Assembly: GCF_001757355.1 (NCBI RefSeq)
Contig: NZ_MINO01000011.1
Span: forward strand, 1 to 64,000
Length of the DNA: 64,000 nt
Source: Sphingobium phenoxybenzoativorans
GTDB lineage: Bacteria > Pseudomonadota > Alphaproteobacteria > Sphingomonadales > Sphingomonadaceae
Reading direction: 5' to 3'
Positions within the stretch are counted from its first letter, which is position 1. The number at the start of each line of letters is the position of its first letter. The notes below the pieces were generated by a model that was given only the letters and a program-made list of their open reading frames with translations, made no database searches and had not been told where the DNA came from. Positions 1-8,371 of this stretch are shown here, one piece after another. Both the position numbers and the translations under genes were made by a program.

Positions 1-86
1 CTTTGTTGCTTTCCTCACGATTTGCTTTTTGCCCCAATGGAGATGTTGGACCTGACGGTCCGTCCTGGACGTACCGCTTTTATGGA

Positions 87-98
87 ATGGCCCGCCCC
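87..98 (+). repeat. Left subterminal inverted repeat of the IS1111-type element
   Basis: ATGGCCCGCCCC; exact inverted match to 1420-1431. Confidence 0.85.
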
Positions 99-144
99 TT
101 ATGCTCCGGCGCTATGATGGTGTCGGAAATTGAGGAGAGGACCG

Positions 145-1179
145 ATGACAAAGACACCTATCGCCGTGCTCGGGATCGACCTGGGCAAGAATAGCTGCAG
201 CTTGGCGGGCATGGATGCCAACGGTGCCGTGGTGATGCGCAAGCGGATGAGGCGCGATGCGATCGTGACATTCGCGATGACCTTGCCGACGTGGGTCATC
301 GCGATGGAGGCTTGCTGCGGCGCGCACTTCCTGGGCCGGACGCTGGCGCTTTACGGGCACACGATCCGCCTGATGTCGCCGGAATATGTCCAACCCTACG
401 TCAAAGCGCAGAAGACCGATGACCGCGACGCCGAGGCGATCGCCGAAGCGGCGACGCGACCCACGATGCGCTTTGTATCGCTGAAGAGCGAGGACCAGCT
501 TGACCTGCAGATCCTGCACCGGGTGCGGGAGCGATTGGTCAACGCGCGCACCGCGCTGATTAACCAGTTGCGTGCGGTGCTGCTCGAACGCGGGATCATC
601 CTGCCCAAGGGTCGCATCAACCTAATGCGTCGTCTCGAAGAACTAATGGCTGGCGATCCGGCGGTCAGTGCTCGCACCGCCACGTTGCTGGCCGACCTTC
701 GCGCCGAGTGGACAGGCCTGGACCAGCGGGTCAAGGCATATGACGAAGAACTGGCTGCGTTAACCCGCGAAGATGTGCAGGCGCGGCGGCTGGCGACCAT
801 CCCCGGCACCGGCGTCATCAACGCGACCGCGTTGCTCGCCGCAATCGGTGACGGTAGCGCGTTCGCCAAGGGTCGTGATCTGGCGGCGTGGCTCGGTCTG
901 ACGCCGAGGCAACACTCGACCGGCGGCAAGACGAAGCTGCTCGGGATCAGCAAGCGCGGAAACGGCTATCTGCGCAAGCAACTGATCCACGGTGCTCGTG
1001 CCGCCATGCCGCATCTCGCCGCCAAGCCGAACCAGCTCGGTGCGTGGTTGCAGGCGATGCTGACGCGCGCCCATCCCAACGTCGTCGTGGTAGCGCCGGC
1101 GGCGAAACTGGCACGTATCGCCTGGGCTGTGCTGCGGCATGAGAAAGACTTCGATCGGCAGGCACTCGTCGCCGCCTGA
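145..1179 (+). CDS. IS110-family (IS1111 group) transposase
   Basis: Site-specific DNA recombinase of 344 residues. The N-terminal DEDD domain is visible as IGxDLGKN-type motif near residue 9, then MEACCGAH near residue 58 and DDRDAEAIAEA near residue 92. The C-terminal serine-containing Tnp20 domain carries IPGTGVINATALLAAIGD, then GLTPRQHSTGGK and GNGYLRKQLIHGARA. Length is typical (about 330-400). An upstream TTG (130) is in frame, but the ATG at 145 follows a GAGGAGAGG ribosome site at good spacing and is preferred. It is alone inside the element. Members of this family are guided by a structured RNA made from the element's own noncoding end. Confidence 0.93.
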   Translation: MTKTPIAVLGIDLGKNSCSLAGMDANGAVVMRKRMRRDAIVTFAMTLPTWVIAMEACCGAHFLGRTLALYGHTIRLMSPEYVQPYVKAQKTDDRDAEAIAEAATRPTMRFVSLKSEDQLDLQILHRVRERLVNARTALINQLRAVLLERGIILPKGRINLMRRLEELMAGDPAVSARTATLLADLRAEWTGLDQRVKAYDEELAALTREDVQARRLATIPGTGVINATALLAAIGDGSAFAKGRDLAAWLGLTPRQHSTGGKTKLLGISKRGNGYLRKQLIHGARAAMPHLAAKPNQLGAWLQAMLTRAHPNVVVVAPAAKLARIAWAVLRHEKDFDRQALVAA

Positions 1180-1189
1180 TCGTCAAAGA

Positions 1190-1419
1190 TAGCGGGCGGC
1201 GCAATGCCGTTTGCTTACAATGTCTGCGTGAGGTGAACTAAAGATGGCATAACGGGTCGTACCGGCAGCTTGGAAACCTGGTTCAAAATGTGGTGCTTGG
1301 CACCGGCGTTTTTATGAGGACCAGGCTGCGCGGATATCCATCTTGGCCAAGGCATCAGTCTTGAGACCGGATACGTTGATGCAGACCATCATGCCGCCTT
1401 TGACAAACCTCTTGCGGAC
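1190..1419 (+). ncRNA. Candidate bridge/seek RNA of the IS1111-type element
   Basis: In the IS1111 branch the guide RNA is encoded after the transposase gene. Here 240 noncoding bases lie between the stop codon and the right inverted repeat, unusually long for an IS end. They can fold: CCTGGT near 1278 pairs with GACCAGG near 1320, enclosing TGGTGC/GGCACC near 1292. The exact RNA limits and loop assignments are not determinable by eye. Confidence 0.4.
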
Positions 1420-1431
1420 GGGGCGGGCCAT
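1420..1431 (-). repeat. Right subterminal inverted repeat of the IS1111-type element
   Basis: GGGGCGGGCCAT, exact inverted match to 87-98. Confidence 0.85.
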
Positions 1432-1448
1432 ACGTTTTTGAAGCAATC

Positions 1449-1751
1449 ATGTGCGGCTGTATTCCGATAGTCGATAAGCCCGATGCGCTATTTGCCGGAT
1501 ACCATTACTTGCTTGCTTCGGAACAGATAGATCATTCCGACTGGCAAGATGGGCATGCCTTGTCCAATTTCGCTAAGCTCTCAGCAGAGCTGACACTAGA
1601 CCCCGTGATGTTGCACCATGCTGTCCTAGATGAGCTGACTGCGGCACCCTCACGATCAGCCACGACCCGACTGCAATTCCTCGCAAAGGACATAGCCCAC
1701 AACATCCCTGACCAAACATGGCACAACGAGGCGGTTATGGATCAACCTTAG
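1449..1751 (+). CDS. Hypothetical protein, 100 residues
   Basis: I do not recognise the family. The product is a soluble acidic protein with no signal peptide or membrane segment; it contains a CGC near the N-terminus and a histidine-rich central part. The start lies 15 bp outside the right end of the IS element, and the ribosome site is poor, so the true N-terminus may have been cut by the insertion or the ORF may be fortuitous. Confidence 0.35.
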   Translation: MCGCIPIVDKPDALFAGYHYLLASEQIDHSDWQDGHALSNFAKLSAELTLDPVMLHHAVLDELTAAPSRSATTRLQFLAKDIAHNIPDQTWHNEAVMDQP

Positions 1752-1857
1752 ATATGATATTTCCGACCTTTAACGAGGACAGACTGCCAAATCGATACGG
1801 AATGAGGGTTTTGGAATTACCCAGGCATCAGATCCCCTAATTTCCAAAGCGCATATG

Positions 1858-1884
1858 ATTGTGGCGGCAAATTGCCGCCACAAT
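1858..1884 (-). terminator. Perfect hairpin after the outer-membrane barrel gene
   Basis: ATTGTGGCGGCAA (1858-1870) and its exact complement (1872-1884) lie 20 bp past the stop of the leftward gene. There is no U-run, so it may act as an mRNA-end stabiliser or a Rho-assisted terminator. Confidence 0.55.
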
Positions 1885-1904
1885 CAATATAGGACCTACC
1901 GCAA

Positions 1905-3212
1905 TCAGAGTCGCGCAACCAAACTCACGAGCACCTGGAACCGGTTGAATTCCGTGCCAAAAGCGTTGTTACTAGTACGCTTGGTATAGTCGGCATCGGC
2001 ATTGATCTCAAAGCGCCTGTTGGCCAGATAACGAACACCTCCGCCGACCGTGGCGATCTTGTCCGATCTGTTGATTCCCCGATAGGAATAGGAATCATAA
2101 CCGACGCGCCCAGACAGGATGATATAGCGCAGCAGCTCATGATCGACGCGCAACCGGCCGCCGGTGCCGAACAATGCCGTCACACCTGCATCACCCGTTT
2201 CGCTGATGTTCCGGAAGGCAGTGAGGGTGTAAGTGGTCAGACCGCTCGCAAAATAGGTGAGTTCACCATCGATCGCCAAGCCGCCGAAGTTCCTATAGAC
2301 ATTGGCGTCGAACGTACGGCGGGTATAACCGCCCGAGACAATTCCGCGCAGCTTTCCTGCATCGACGCGCAGACCCAGATAGCCCTCTGCCTGCTTACCA
2401 TCGCGATTTGCAAGACCCGGAGCGATGAATTGCCGATTATAGTTTAGATCTGAATATCGCCCTTCGACAAACCCGCTCAAGGCTCCCGTGAAAGACGTTT
2501 CTACCCGTGCGACACCCCGCAAGGTCGTCAAATCACGATAGCCCTGGTCGATACGCGACCCATCGGTGAGACGCGCATCCCCATATGCCTCGTCCCTTAC
2601 GTCAACGCCAACGGTAGTGCGGATTCTGCTGCCGCCCATTCGGGCCCGCAGATAGCCTGTCAAATTGTCAACCCGGATAGGCGAGCGAGCAGTAGTCAGA
2701 AACGCACCCGAATCCTGCCTCTGATAGGCCCGCTCATATCCGCCACCGCCATTGATAGTTAGAGCATTGCCAAGCGGCACCGCACCGTCCAGCATCCCTC
2801 GATAGCCGGTCTCGTTCGCCGCCTTCTCGTCAAAGAAACGGCGGAGATTGGCCGCAGCGGTCGCAGTGATTGTTGCGCCGGTCGCCGCGCCTCCCTGTCG
2901 GGTCAAGGTGACAGATGGATTGATCGCAGCATAAAAATCACTGGCCTTATTTGATTCGGCTCCGAAAACATTGTCGATATAGCCGAGACCTACGCCCAGT
3001 TCCGGGAGGAGCGTGTAGGAGCCCACGGGAACGCCAGCCGACTGATACTCCGGGCGGTACCGTTCAGCGACACTCGACCGCTCAGAAGGATAATCTGAGG
3101 GCAATACCGGAATAGGGCGCGACAACGCCTGGGCGAATGCTTGCCCTGTAAAACCCGCCGAACCTGCGGCCGCCACATAGACGACCCGTTTGAGAAACTT
3201 ATCAACTGCCAT
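1905..3212 (-). CDS. Outer-membrane beta-barrel protein (BBP2-like)
   Basis: A 435-residue exported protein. Residues 1-28 form a signal peptide ending in AFAQA; the rest is a succession of short amphipathic strands rich in Gly, Tyr, Arg and Thr, with a short C-terminus ending in VSLVARL as in outer-membrane barrels. It resembles the putative beta-barrel porin 2 family, members of which often sit in exopolysaccharide export loci of sphingomonads. The in-frame GTG at 3224 would also fit, but the ATG at 3212 gives the better signal peptide. A sugar-nucleotide enzyme and glycosyltransferase lie 7.5 kb away, so a polysaccharide role is possible but inferred. Confidence 0.8.
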   Translation of the reverse strand: MAVDKFLKRVVYVAAAGSAGFTGQAFAQALSRPIPVLPSDYPSERSSVAERYRPEYQSAGVPVGSYTLLPELGVGLGYIDNVFGAESNKASDFYAAINPSVTLTRQGGAATGATITATAAANLRRFFDEKAANETGYRGMLDGAVPLGNALTINGGGGYERAYQRQDSGAFLTTARSPIRVDNLTGYLRARMGGSRIRTTVGVDVRDEAYGDARLTDGSRIDQGYRDLTTLRGVARVETSFTGALSGFVEGRYSDLNYNRQFIAPGLANRDGKQAEGYLGLRVDAGKLRGIVSGGYTRRTFDANVYRNFGGLAIDGELTYFASGLTTYTLTAFRNISETGDAGVTALFGTGGRLRVDHELLRYIILSGRVGYDSYSYRGINRSDKIATVGGGVRYLANRRFEINADADYTKRTSNNAFGTEFNRFQVLVSLVARL

Positions 3213-3650
3213 GGGGCCCCCCACTTATAAACGCCTGATAGAAACAGCTTTTGATATCAAGATTATGGTTTGTCGCGCGTCGTCATGCCCGAACGGCGGA
3301 CTGATGTACAGCCGCGGAATGCAAAAACCAGAGGCATGTCTCCAATTGGGAACTAAGAGCCCCTTAGCCCGCGGCCGACAGACAACCGCTTCGCTGGTTT
3401 CGTCAAACCGGTCGTAGCATAACTGCAATCTAACCTCACTAACCTCCATCGCCCTGACGACTATCGTACAAAAACGCCTGACCGCTAACCTTGCAGCACC
3501 AGATAATCCAATTTTAATTTAGCCAGGAATGCTTAATCATATTTTCTCAATGCATATAAGTTACCAGATGAAGATATCATAAACTTGATTTGACAGCCTT
3601 TGCCGAAATCCGTCCGGCGGGCCAATAATTCGTACAGCCTCATCAAATCC
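3213..3650. other. Intergenic region without recognisable gene
   Basis: AT-rich upstream region of the barrel gene; probably carries its promoter. No convincing coding sequence or RNA hairpin was found on either strand. Confidence 0.5.
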
Positions 3651-3818
3651 TTAGCTGTGCAGGCCCAGGGCAATGGCTTCCAAAATACGCTCCACAGGCG
3701 TACGCAGCGCGACAGCGACGATAAGTGCCACGCCGGGCCAGCGCGCAAGTTCGAAAATATGTAAGGAAAACTGCTTCCAGCAGAGTTCGTTCTGACGGCT
3801 CATCTCCGACGCGTTCAT
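3651..3818 (-). CDS. Possible small membrane protein, 55 residues
   Basis: Starts MNASEMSRQNELCWKQF, then a hydrophobic stretch WPGVALIVAVALRT near residues 27-41 that could span the membrane once, and ends in an amphipathic tail. The only ribosome-site candidate (GAGAGTG) is rather far upstream. No family recognised; overlapping frames on the same strand are longer but look non-coding. Low-confidence call based on the hydrophobic pattern. Confidence 0.3.
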   Translation of the reverse strand: MNASEMSRQNELCWKQFSLHIFELARWPGVALIVAVALRTPVERILEAIALGLHS

Positions 3819-3936
3819 TCGTCAAACACTCTCATTACTAGCGTCCCCGCTCCGCCCTTAGCGGTAAGAACTTAATATCTTTTATCCACGCCCTTCCGGA
3901 CCGAGGCAGATCTGGCAGGTCGGTTTCCCATCATTC

Positions 3937-3952
3937 CGGCACTTGGCTTGCG
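3937..3952 (+). promoter_or_regulatory. Sigma-54-like -24/-12 promoter element
   Basis: GGCAC, five bases, TTGC: GG at 3938 and GC at 3950 are separated by exactly 10 bases as in RpoN promoters. The first base of the TGGCAC consensus is C instead of T. It points rightward towards the small gene at 4187. Confidence 0.35.
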
Positions 3953-4111
3953 CAGTCTGCAGGTAAAAAGACAGCGCTCAGCGGATTCTGGTTACAGTGC
4001 TCATGAGGAAAATGGAGCCGGATTTTCTCAATATCCTGCTGAAAAATGAAAACCTTTTACGCCTCCTGCGTTCGACCCCTGAAACATGCGCACTTCGCCA
4101 AAAAAATGGAC

Positions 4112-4128
4112 TGTCTCAAAATGAGACA
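4112..4128. promoter_or_regulatory. Perfect operator-like palindrome TGTCTCA-AAA-TGAGACA
   Basis: Seven-base arms with a three-base centre, exact match. The shape (TGT...ACA) is like activator sites of enhancer-binding proteins. It sits 160 bp from a sigma-54-like element, but on the downstream side of it, so the partner promoter is uncertain. Confidence 0.45.
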
Positions 4129-4186
4129 CTTTTATTTCAGGCAGAATTGATTCATGATTCGGGCGATCGTCGCAGGAGAGGTAGCG

Positions 4187-4465
4187 ATGAACCAGTTGGT
4201 GCTCGGCGGATGGTTTGATAATTCGGCGCAGATCTCAGAAATGGAGGCTGGCCGTGAGAACGCATGGGCAACGTTCCGGCGGGCGGGCACACATGGAATC
4301 AGAGCAGAGAAAGCTGACGTTCTGCAGTGTGTAGTTCGCATAATCGGCTGTTCCGGAACGCAGCCTCCGCCAATGCCAATTGTCGGGCGCGCGCCTGATG
4401 GACCTTGGCTCCCCCTAGGAAAAGCCCTCGTCCTTGAGGATTTTGAGGCTCAGCAAGATGTCTGA
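4187..4465 (+). CDS. Hypothetical protein, 92 residues
   Basis: The start has a strong ribosome site (AGGAGAGG, six bases before ATG 4187), which is the main argument for a real gene. The product begins MNQLVLGGWFDNSAQ, is soluble, has no signal peptide and no recognised family. An in-frame ATG at 4154 lacks a ribosome site. A sigma-54-like element and a perfect palindrome lie upstream. Confidence 0.4.
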   Translation: MNQLVLGGWFDNSAQISEMEAGRENAWATFRRAGTHGIRAEKADVLQCVVRIIGCSGTQPPPMPIVGRAPDGPWLPLGKALVLEDFEAQQDV

Positions 4466-4624
4466 TCTGATTGTTTGACCACCTCGAAACCGGTTTAGAA
4501 GCGCGACGAAAGATGGCCATGGACCGAAGTGGTCCGCGAATATTCTCTCAGGCTCGCATGTCTGGTTCCACGACAATGCATGAAGACGTTCGCTAAACCA
4601 GCGCGGGTTTAGGACCTTTTCAGC

Positions 4625-5185
4625 TCAACATCCTGATTTCCCATTCCAGATTGCTATGTGCCAGTGGCTCGAGATGCTGAAAAATCGGGTTTTGAACAAA
4701 TGCCGGTCATTGAAGCGCTTCAGGATCGCCGCTCGACCGGGCCTGTAGACGTCATCGGATATATGAGCATATTCGGCGCGGATTTTTTCGCAATATTGCA
4801 CATATAGGGCGCGAGGCACTCCCAAGATACCAAGGTCGAGGTCATTCAGAAGGTTCTGTGTGTCGGATCCGCCCTCATGATGCTTCGTCCCGACTATGAG
4901 GCTGGCCACCATGTCCCGATCAACCTGGGTATATTTCAGATCCTCCTTGGCGCGACGAGCTGATTGCTCTTCATTATCAGATGCTTCAGGATCGTAGACG
5001 ATATCGTGCAACCAGATCGCCGCGACCAGCTCTCTGCTCTCCTGTCCAGGCGGAATTTGCGCTAGCATTGCCTCGATATGATCGAGCGTATGATAATGGC
5101 GATGGGCTTCATTCAGAGCAACACGCCAACTCCGGCTCGCCGCGATGCTCGCCCCTAAATAAGCCAGCGAGGAATTAAGCTTCAT
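4625..5185 (-). CDS. HD-superfamily metal-dependent phosphohydrolase-like protein, C-terminus frameshifted
   Basis: Residues 27-110 carry the metal-binding HD signature of the COG4339 type: HRHYHTLDHI, then AIWLHDIVYD and DNEEQSA, so the presumed phosphohydrolase core is complete. The substrate of this family is not known. After LFKTRFF the frame is wrong: adding one base to the A-run at 4680-4684 would give QHLEPLAHSNLEWEIRMLS and a stop at 4620-4622, which fits the family's C-terminal helix. The 186-residue product as read therefore has a scrambled last 20 residues or so. It stands alone, 83 bp from an oppositely functioning secreted-protein gene on the same strand. Confidence 0.78.
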   Translation of the reverse strand: MKLNSSLAYLGASIAASRSWRVALNEAHRHYHTLDHIEAMLAQIPPGQESRELVAAIWLHDIVYDPEASDNEEQSARRAKEDLKYTQVDRDMVASLIVGTKHHEGGSDTQNLLNDLDLGILGVPRALYVQYCEKIRAEYAHISDDVYRPGRAAILKRFNDRHLFKTRFFSISSHWHIAIWNGKSGC

Positions 5186-5268
5186 GACTGATAGTCCGCC
5201 CAGACATTGGCATCGCCTTGTACCCCGCTCTTGAACCTGCCTGGGCGATATCCAAATGCCGCTTATAT

Positions 5269-5586
5269 TCAGTCTATCGGCGTACAGGGAAATGCTTCGG
5301 CCAATGCCTTGAAAACGACGACGGCACCGCCATCCTTTCGCGCCTCCGGATGATCGGCAAGATAATCCGTTACAACAGCTTTGAGCTGGGCAGGCTTTGC
5401 TCGTAATGGCATACAGACAGAACGCTGGATGACACCGCGTGTCGCGAGGGCATTCATGGCGTCTGTCACTCCCACGACATATTTTTCACAGCCAGAGCCT
5501 GTCGACGCGCAATCCTCCTCGAGCAACTGCCCTGTTGCAAAACCATCCATCGGATTAATGGATAGCGCCAAAGCAAGAACGATCAT
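5269..5586 (-). CDS. Rap1a/Tai-family immunity-like protein
   Basis: 105 residues with a short N-terminal hydrophobic segment, then the family pattern: TGQLLEEDC, GCEKYVVGVTDAMN, SVCMPLRAKPAQLKAVVTDYL, HPEARKDGGAVVVFKALAEAFPC. The paired cysteines suggest a periplasmic, disulphide-bonded fold. Rap1a and Tai proteins protect against type VI secretion effectors, but many orphan homologues exist and no effector gene is adjacent here, so immunity is not implied. ATG 5586 has a strong GGAGGAG ribosome site. Confidence 0.75.
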   Translation of the reverse strand: MIVLALALSINPMDGFATGQLLEEDCASTGSGCEKYVVGVTDAMNALATRGVIQRSVCMPLRAKPAQLKAVVTDYLADHPEARKDGGAVVVFKALAEAFPCTPID

Positions 5587-5964
5587 CAGCTCCTCCGCTA
5601 CGCTGATTGCAATTCAGAACCATATTGGATCGCGGCTCGAACGCTTTGTCGCAGATCTAAGTTCAAAATTTCAGTTATTTATCATCAATCGCAGGCCGAG
5701 CCGCCTTCGCCAGGCTCCCAACTCGTCGAAACATGCCGACATAAGTTGAGTTCAATTGGAGAAACTCACGAAGAATCGCAATTGATGACAGCTCCGAGAA
5801 TTGCATTCCACTGCGCATTCAACCACAATTATCCTATTCGAACTCGACATAAATTACCCAGTTTTTTTTAATCTCTGTAGGCCTTTAGTCGCAATTGCAG
5901 ATTAGGCAATTGATACCGAGAAGCTTCCCGCTAGCGTTCATGCGGTCATGAGTGAGGAAAGCCT
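5587..5964. other. Intergenic region, no gene recognised
   Basis: AT-rich sequence with repeated GCAATTG/TTGCA words; probably holds divergent promoters for the leftward immunity-like gene and the rightward 49-residue gene. Confidence 0.45.
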
Positions 5965-6114
5965 ATGTCGCTGTTTGGGTTGATCGCGGTAGCGTTTTTT
6001 ATGGGTTTATTGCTGGGCATCGTTGCAGCAACTTGTTTCTTGATTGATCTTAAAGAACGCGCGGGCACAAAAATGCGCGACCCGCTTTTGCTTGAGATTT
6101 TAGCGGATGAATAG
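5965..6114 (+). CDS. Small single-pass membrane protein, 49 residues
   Basis: Preceded by a clear GAGGAAAG ribosome site. Residues 2-27 (SLFGLIAVAFFMGLLLGIVA and following) form one strong membrane helix, followed by a charged cytoplasmic-type tail LKERAGTKMRDPLLLEILADE. Codon choice is clean and the stop is TAG. No family recognised. The stretch after it (6115-6403) holds nothing recognisable. Confidence 0.55.
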   Translation: MSLFGLIAVAFFMGLLLGIVAATCFLIDLKERAGTKMRDPLLLEILADE

Positions 6115-6403
6115 TTTTTGTTCCTCATAGCGAAAACGGGCCAAGCACATATCCAGTCGCATCCTATTAATGCGGTTCTTACACCTCTCTTAGAGCTTGA
6201 TCTTCGGTCGCCTGCCACGTGGAGAGCATGTGTCATGCTCTCATCATCAAAATCACAGCAGCTCACCTGCTTCGTGCACGCGGCAAGAGTGAGCAAGGAG
6301 AGGATTCACCCCGCAAAGCTACGCCCTATCTGAAACTCAGTTTGACAGTTGAAATCCCTATTTTCACCTCAAGTCATCGACATTTGCGATTGCGGCGTTG
6401 TCG

Positions 6404-8305
6404 TCACCGTCTGGGCACCCTTCCCTGGGGGTCGAGCGCCTGGCAGCGCACCTCATCATCATATTCAAACCTGTTGCGCAGGCGTTTGTAGAGACACGCC
6501 TTCCAGGCACCATATTCTCTCGCCTTGAGGTTACCGGCTTGCTGACTGGCCGCTTGGGCGCTGCTTGATGCAGCAGCAGGCGTCGCTACAAACGCAGGTT
6601 CCATGGCCGCTTGGGACGGAAACAGCTTCCGCACAGCTTGCTCTTCAGCCACGAAAGAGGTCCGTGCGAGATTGGTATCGATCATTTTCACAGTAAGACG
6701 GTAAATCGGTGCCTCGAGTGACAACGGTTCGACAGCGCTTTCATAGGTACCGCGGTTATCGCTGATATTGTCGTCCTTTGCGAAAGTGGCAGTTATGACG
6801 ACACCGCAACGATCCACAAAGCCAGGTGCTTCGTATCTTGCATTATAGGCAATCGGCGTATTGGTCGCCATTGGCTTTCCGGCCTGTCGAGCCGCCATAT
6901 AAGCATCATTGGCCGCCCATTTCGCATCATAGGTAAAATATTTGCCGGCAAGATAGCTGGCGTTTCCCCATGGATTGCTGTGGCGGTTGAGGCAATATGC
7001 AGCACGCGGCCGCGCTGCAGCCAGTTTTTTCCTGGAATAAACCTGACCATCGAAAATCAGGCCAGGCGAGTTCAGCTGGATCATATCGAAGCTGGTCGCA
7101 TGGGTAAGAAACCATTTCTCCTGGGGAAGAACCGCTTTGCCGTCCGGGAAAACCCAGCCGAAAACCGGCCTTTCTCCGGATGACCAGATAAAGGAAGGCG
7201 GACCGAAACGTTGCTGTAGAGGAGCCAACAAGGATTTTAATGGTCGTGGTACAGGCGCCCAGCTGCTTAGCGATATTCCATTGTCGCTGCTTTTACGAAC
7301 CATTTGCCCGAAAAACTGTGTCCGCGTGAGTCCACCGAGCTTTCCATTGGGCAGAAAGTTGAGTTCAATTGCGTCTCTGGTCTGTGCATAGCCTTCGGGA
7401 CGCATCCCTGCACGTTCTGGCTTGCAGCCAAAACAATATTGGGCTCGGGCTTGGTACGACTTCCCAAGATTATATCTCACCTGGTCGCCTCCCATCACGC
7501 TGAACGGAACCATCATCGTCCAGGGCAACTCGGGAAGCTGGCTGTTTGGACTGAAGCCGAAGTCTCGATAATCACCCAAATGGCTTCGCTTGACTTCCTC
7601 TCGGGCTAGCATGACATCACCCTTTCTGGCAGCGCATAGCGCATTCACTGCTGTGGAACGATCCATCCCCAATGTGACACCCTCGAGAGTGAACTGACCC
7701 TCGCCGGGCTTACCCGCTGAAACAAGGGCGCATGGTTCGTAGGCAAGTCCTTCCACGATCTGGCCAATGGACGATTTTGGTGAATGGGTGTCTGCAACCC
7801 AGCGGCGATGGGCTTCCGCCACAGCGGGATCAGCTTTCAAGGCAGCATCAAGATAGCGTTTCTGAGTATCTCTTTCCCGCAAAGCGATCACCAGTTTCGT
7901 CTGGCTTGAACGATGCTGGAATTCTGTAAAGCCTTGGCCCTGCTGCGCGTCCATATCGGATTGCGCTTTAGTCACGGCCTCTCCCATGGCGGGGAGAGAC
8001 GTGTTCAGTCGCTCGAGATTCGCAAGCCGCCTGTCAGCAAAGCGAGCCAGTGCAATCGGCCGTCTGATGTCAGACTTTGCCGCTTCAAAATCATTCCGCA
8101 ACCCATCCTCGGTTGCCGCTTGCGTCGCCAATATCTCCTGCTGCTCTTTTTCGGGCAAGCCGTCGAAAAGGGATTGCTGGTAGTCGTGCGCTCCGCTTTC
8201 ATCACTGACAAGATTTTCAGGTGCTCCACCTGCAATGTTGCAGCCTGCGGTAAGCGTCAGCGAAATGGCCGCAATGCTGCCCCGGATCCAGTTCAGTGTA
8301 CGCAA
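6404..8305 (-). CDS. Large predicted lipoprotein of unknown function
   Basis: Translated from TTG 8305 the product starts with a basic N-terminus and hydrophobic core ending in the lipobox LTAGC (cysteine near residue 22), so it should be lipid-anchored in the periplasm. The next 100 residues are helical and charged (possible coiled coil), followed by a mixed region with several cysteines and a short C-terminal basic tail. I recognise no domain. In-frame GTG 8323 and TTG 8335 are alternatives. It is the last gene of a same-strand run with three other exported proteins (8372, 8893, 10041), and all four share the small-residue, cysteine-containing style of envelope proteins. Confidence 0.75.
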   Translation of the reverse strand: MRTLNWIRGSIAAISLTLTAGCNIAGGAPENLVSDESGAHDYQQSLFDGLPEKEQQEILATQAATEDGLRNDFEAAKSDIRRPIALARFADRRLANLERLNTSLPAMGEAVTKAQSDMDAQQGQGFTEFQHRSSQTKLVIALRERDTQKRYLDAALKADPAVAEAHRRWVADTHSPKSSIGQIVEGLAYEPCALVSAGKPGEGQFTLEGVTLGMDRSTAVNALCAARKGDVMLAREEVKRSHLGDYRDFGFSPNSQLPELPWTMMVPFSVMGGDQVRYNLGKSYQARAQYCFGCKPERAGMRPEGYAQTRDAIELNFLPNGKLGGLTRTQFFGQMVRKSSDNGISLSSWAPVPRPLKSLLAPLQQRFGPPSFIWSSGERPVFGWVFPDGKAVLPQEKWFLTHATSFDMIQLNSPGLIFDGQVYSRKKLAAARPRAAYCLNRHSNPWGNASYLAGKYFTYDAKWAANDAYMAARQAGKPMATNTPIAYNARYEAPGFVDRCGVVITATFAKDDNISDNRGTYESAVEPLSLEAPIYRLTVKMIDTNLARTSFVAEEQAVRKLFPSQAAMEPAFVATPAAASSSAQAASQQAGNLKAREYGAWKACLYKRLRNRFEYDDEVRCQALDPQGRVPRR

Positions 8306-8371
8306 TGTTTTCCCCCCGATCACATTATTTAGCAAACTGGCACAATAGCGCCTATCATATCCAGGCTACTG

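Larger units (their letters stand above)
80..1434 (+). mobile_element. IS110-family insertion sequence, IS1111 subgroup, apparently complete
   Basis: The single transposase gene is bracketed by a perfect 12-bp inverted repeat, ATGGCCCGCCCC at 87-98 and its complement at 1420-1431. Short subterminal repeats, lying a few bases in from the true ends, are the known hallmark of the IS1111 subgroup; the outer limits given here assume the usual extension of about 7 bp on the left and 3 bp on the right and are therefore inferred. No target duplication is expected for this family and none is seen. Both ends and the reading frame look intact, so the element may be mobile. Confidence 0.8.

Noticed and set aside
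1..79. GGACC-TGAC-GGTCC hairpin left of the IS element as part of the bridge RNA
   Set aside because: It lies outside the subterminal repeat, and in the IS1111 branch the RNA is on the other side of the transposase gene.
3997..4218. 73-codon ORF starting MLMRKMEPDFLN
   Set aside because: It contains the perfect palindrome, lacks a good ribosome site and overlaps the better-supported start at 4187.
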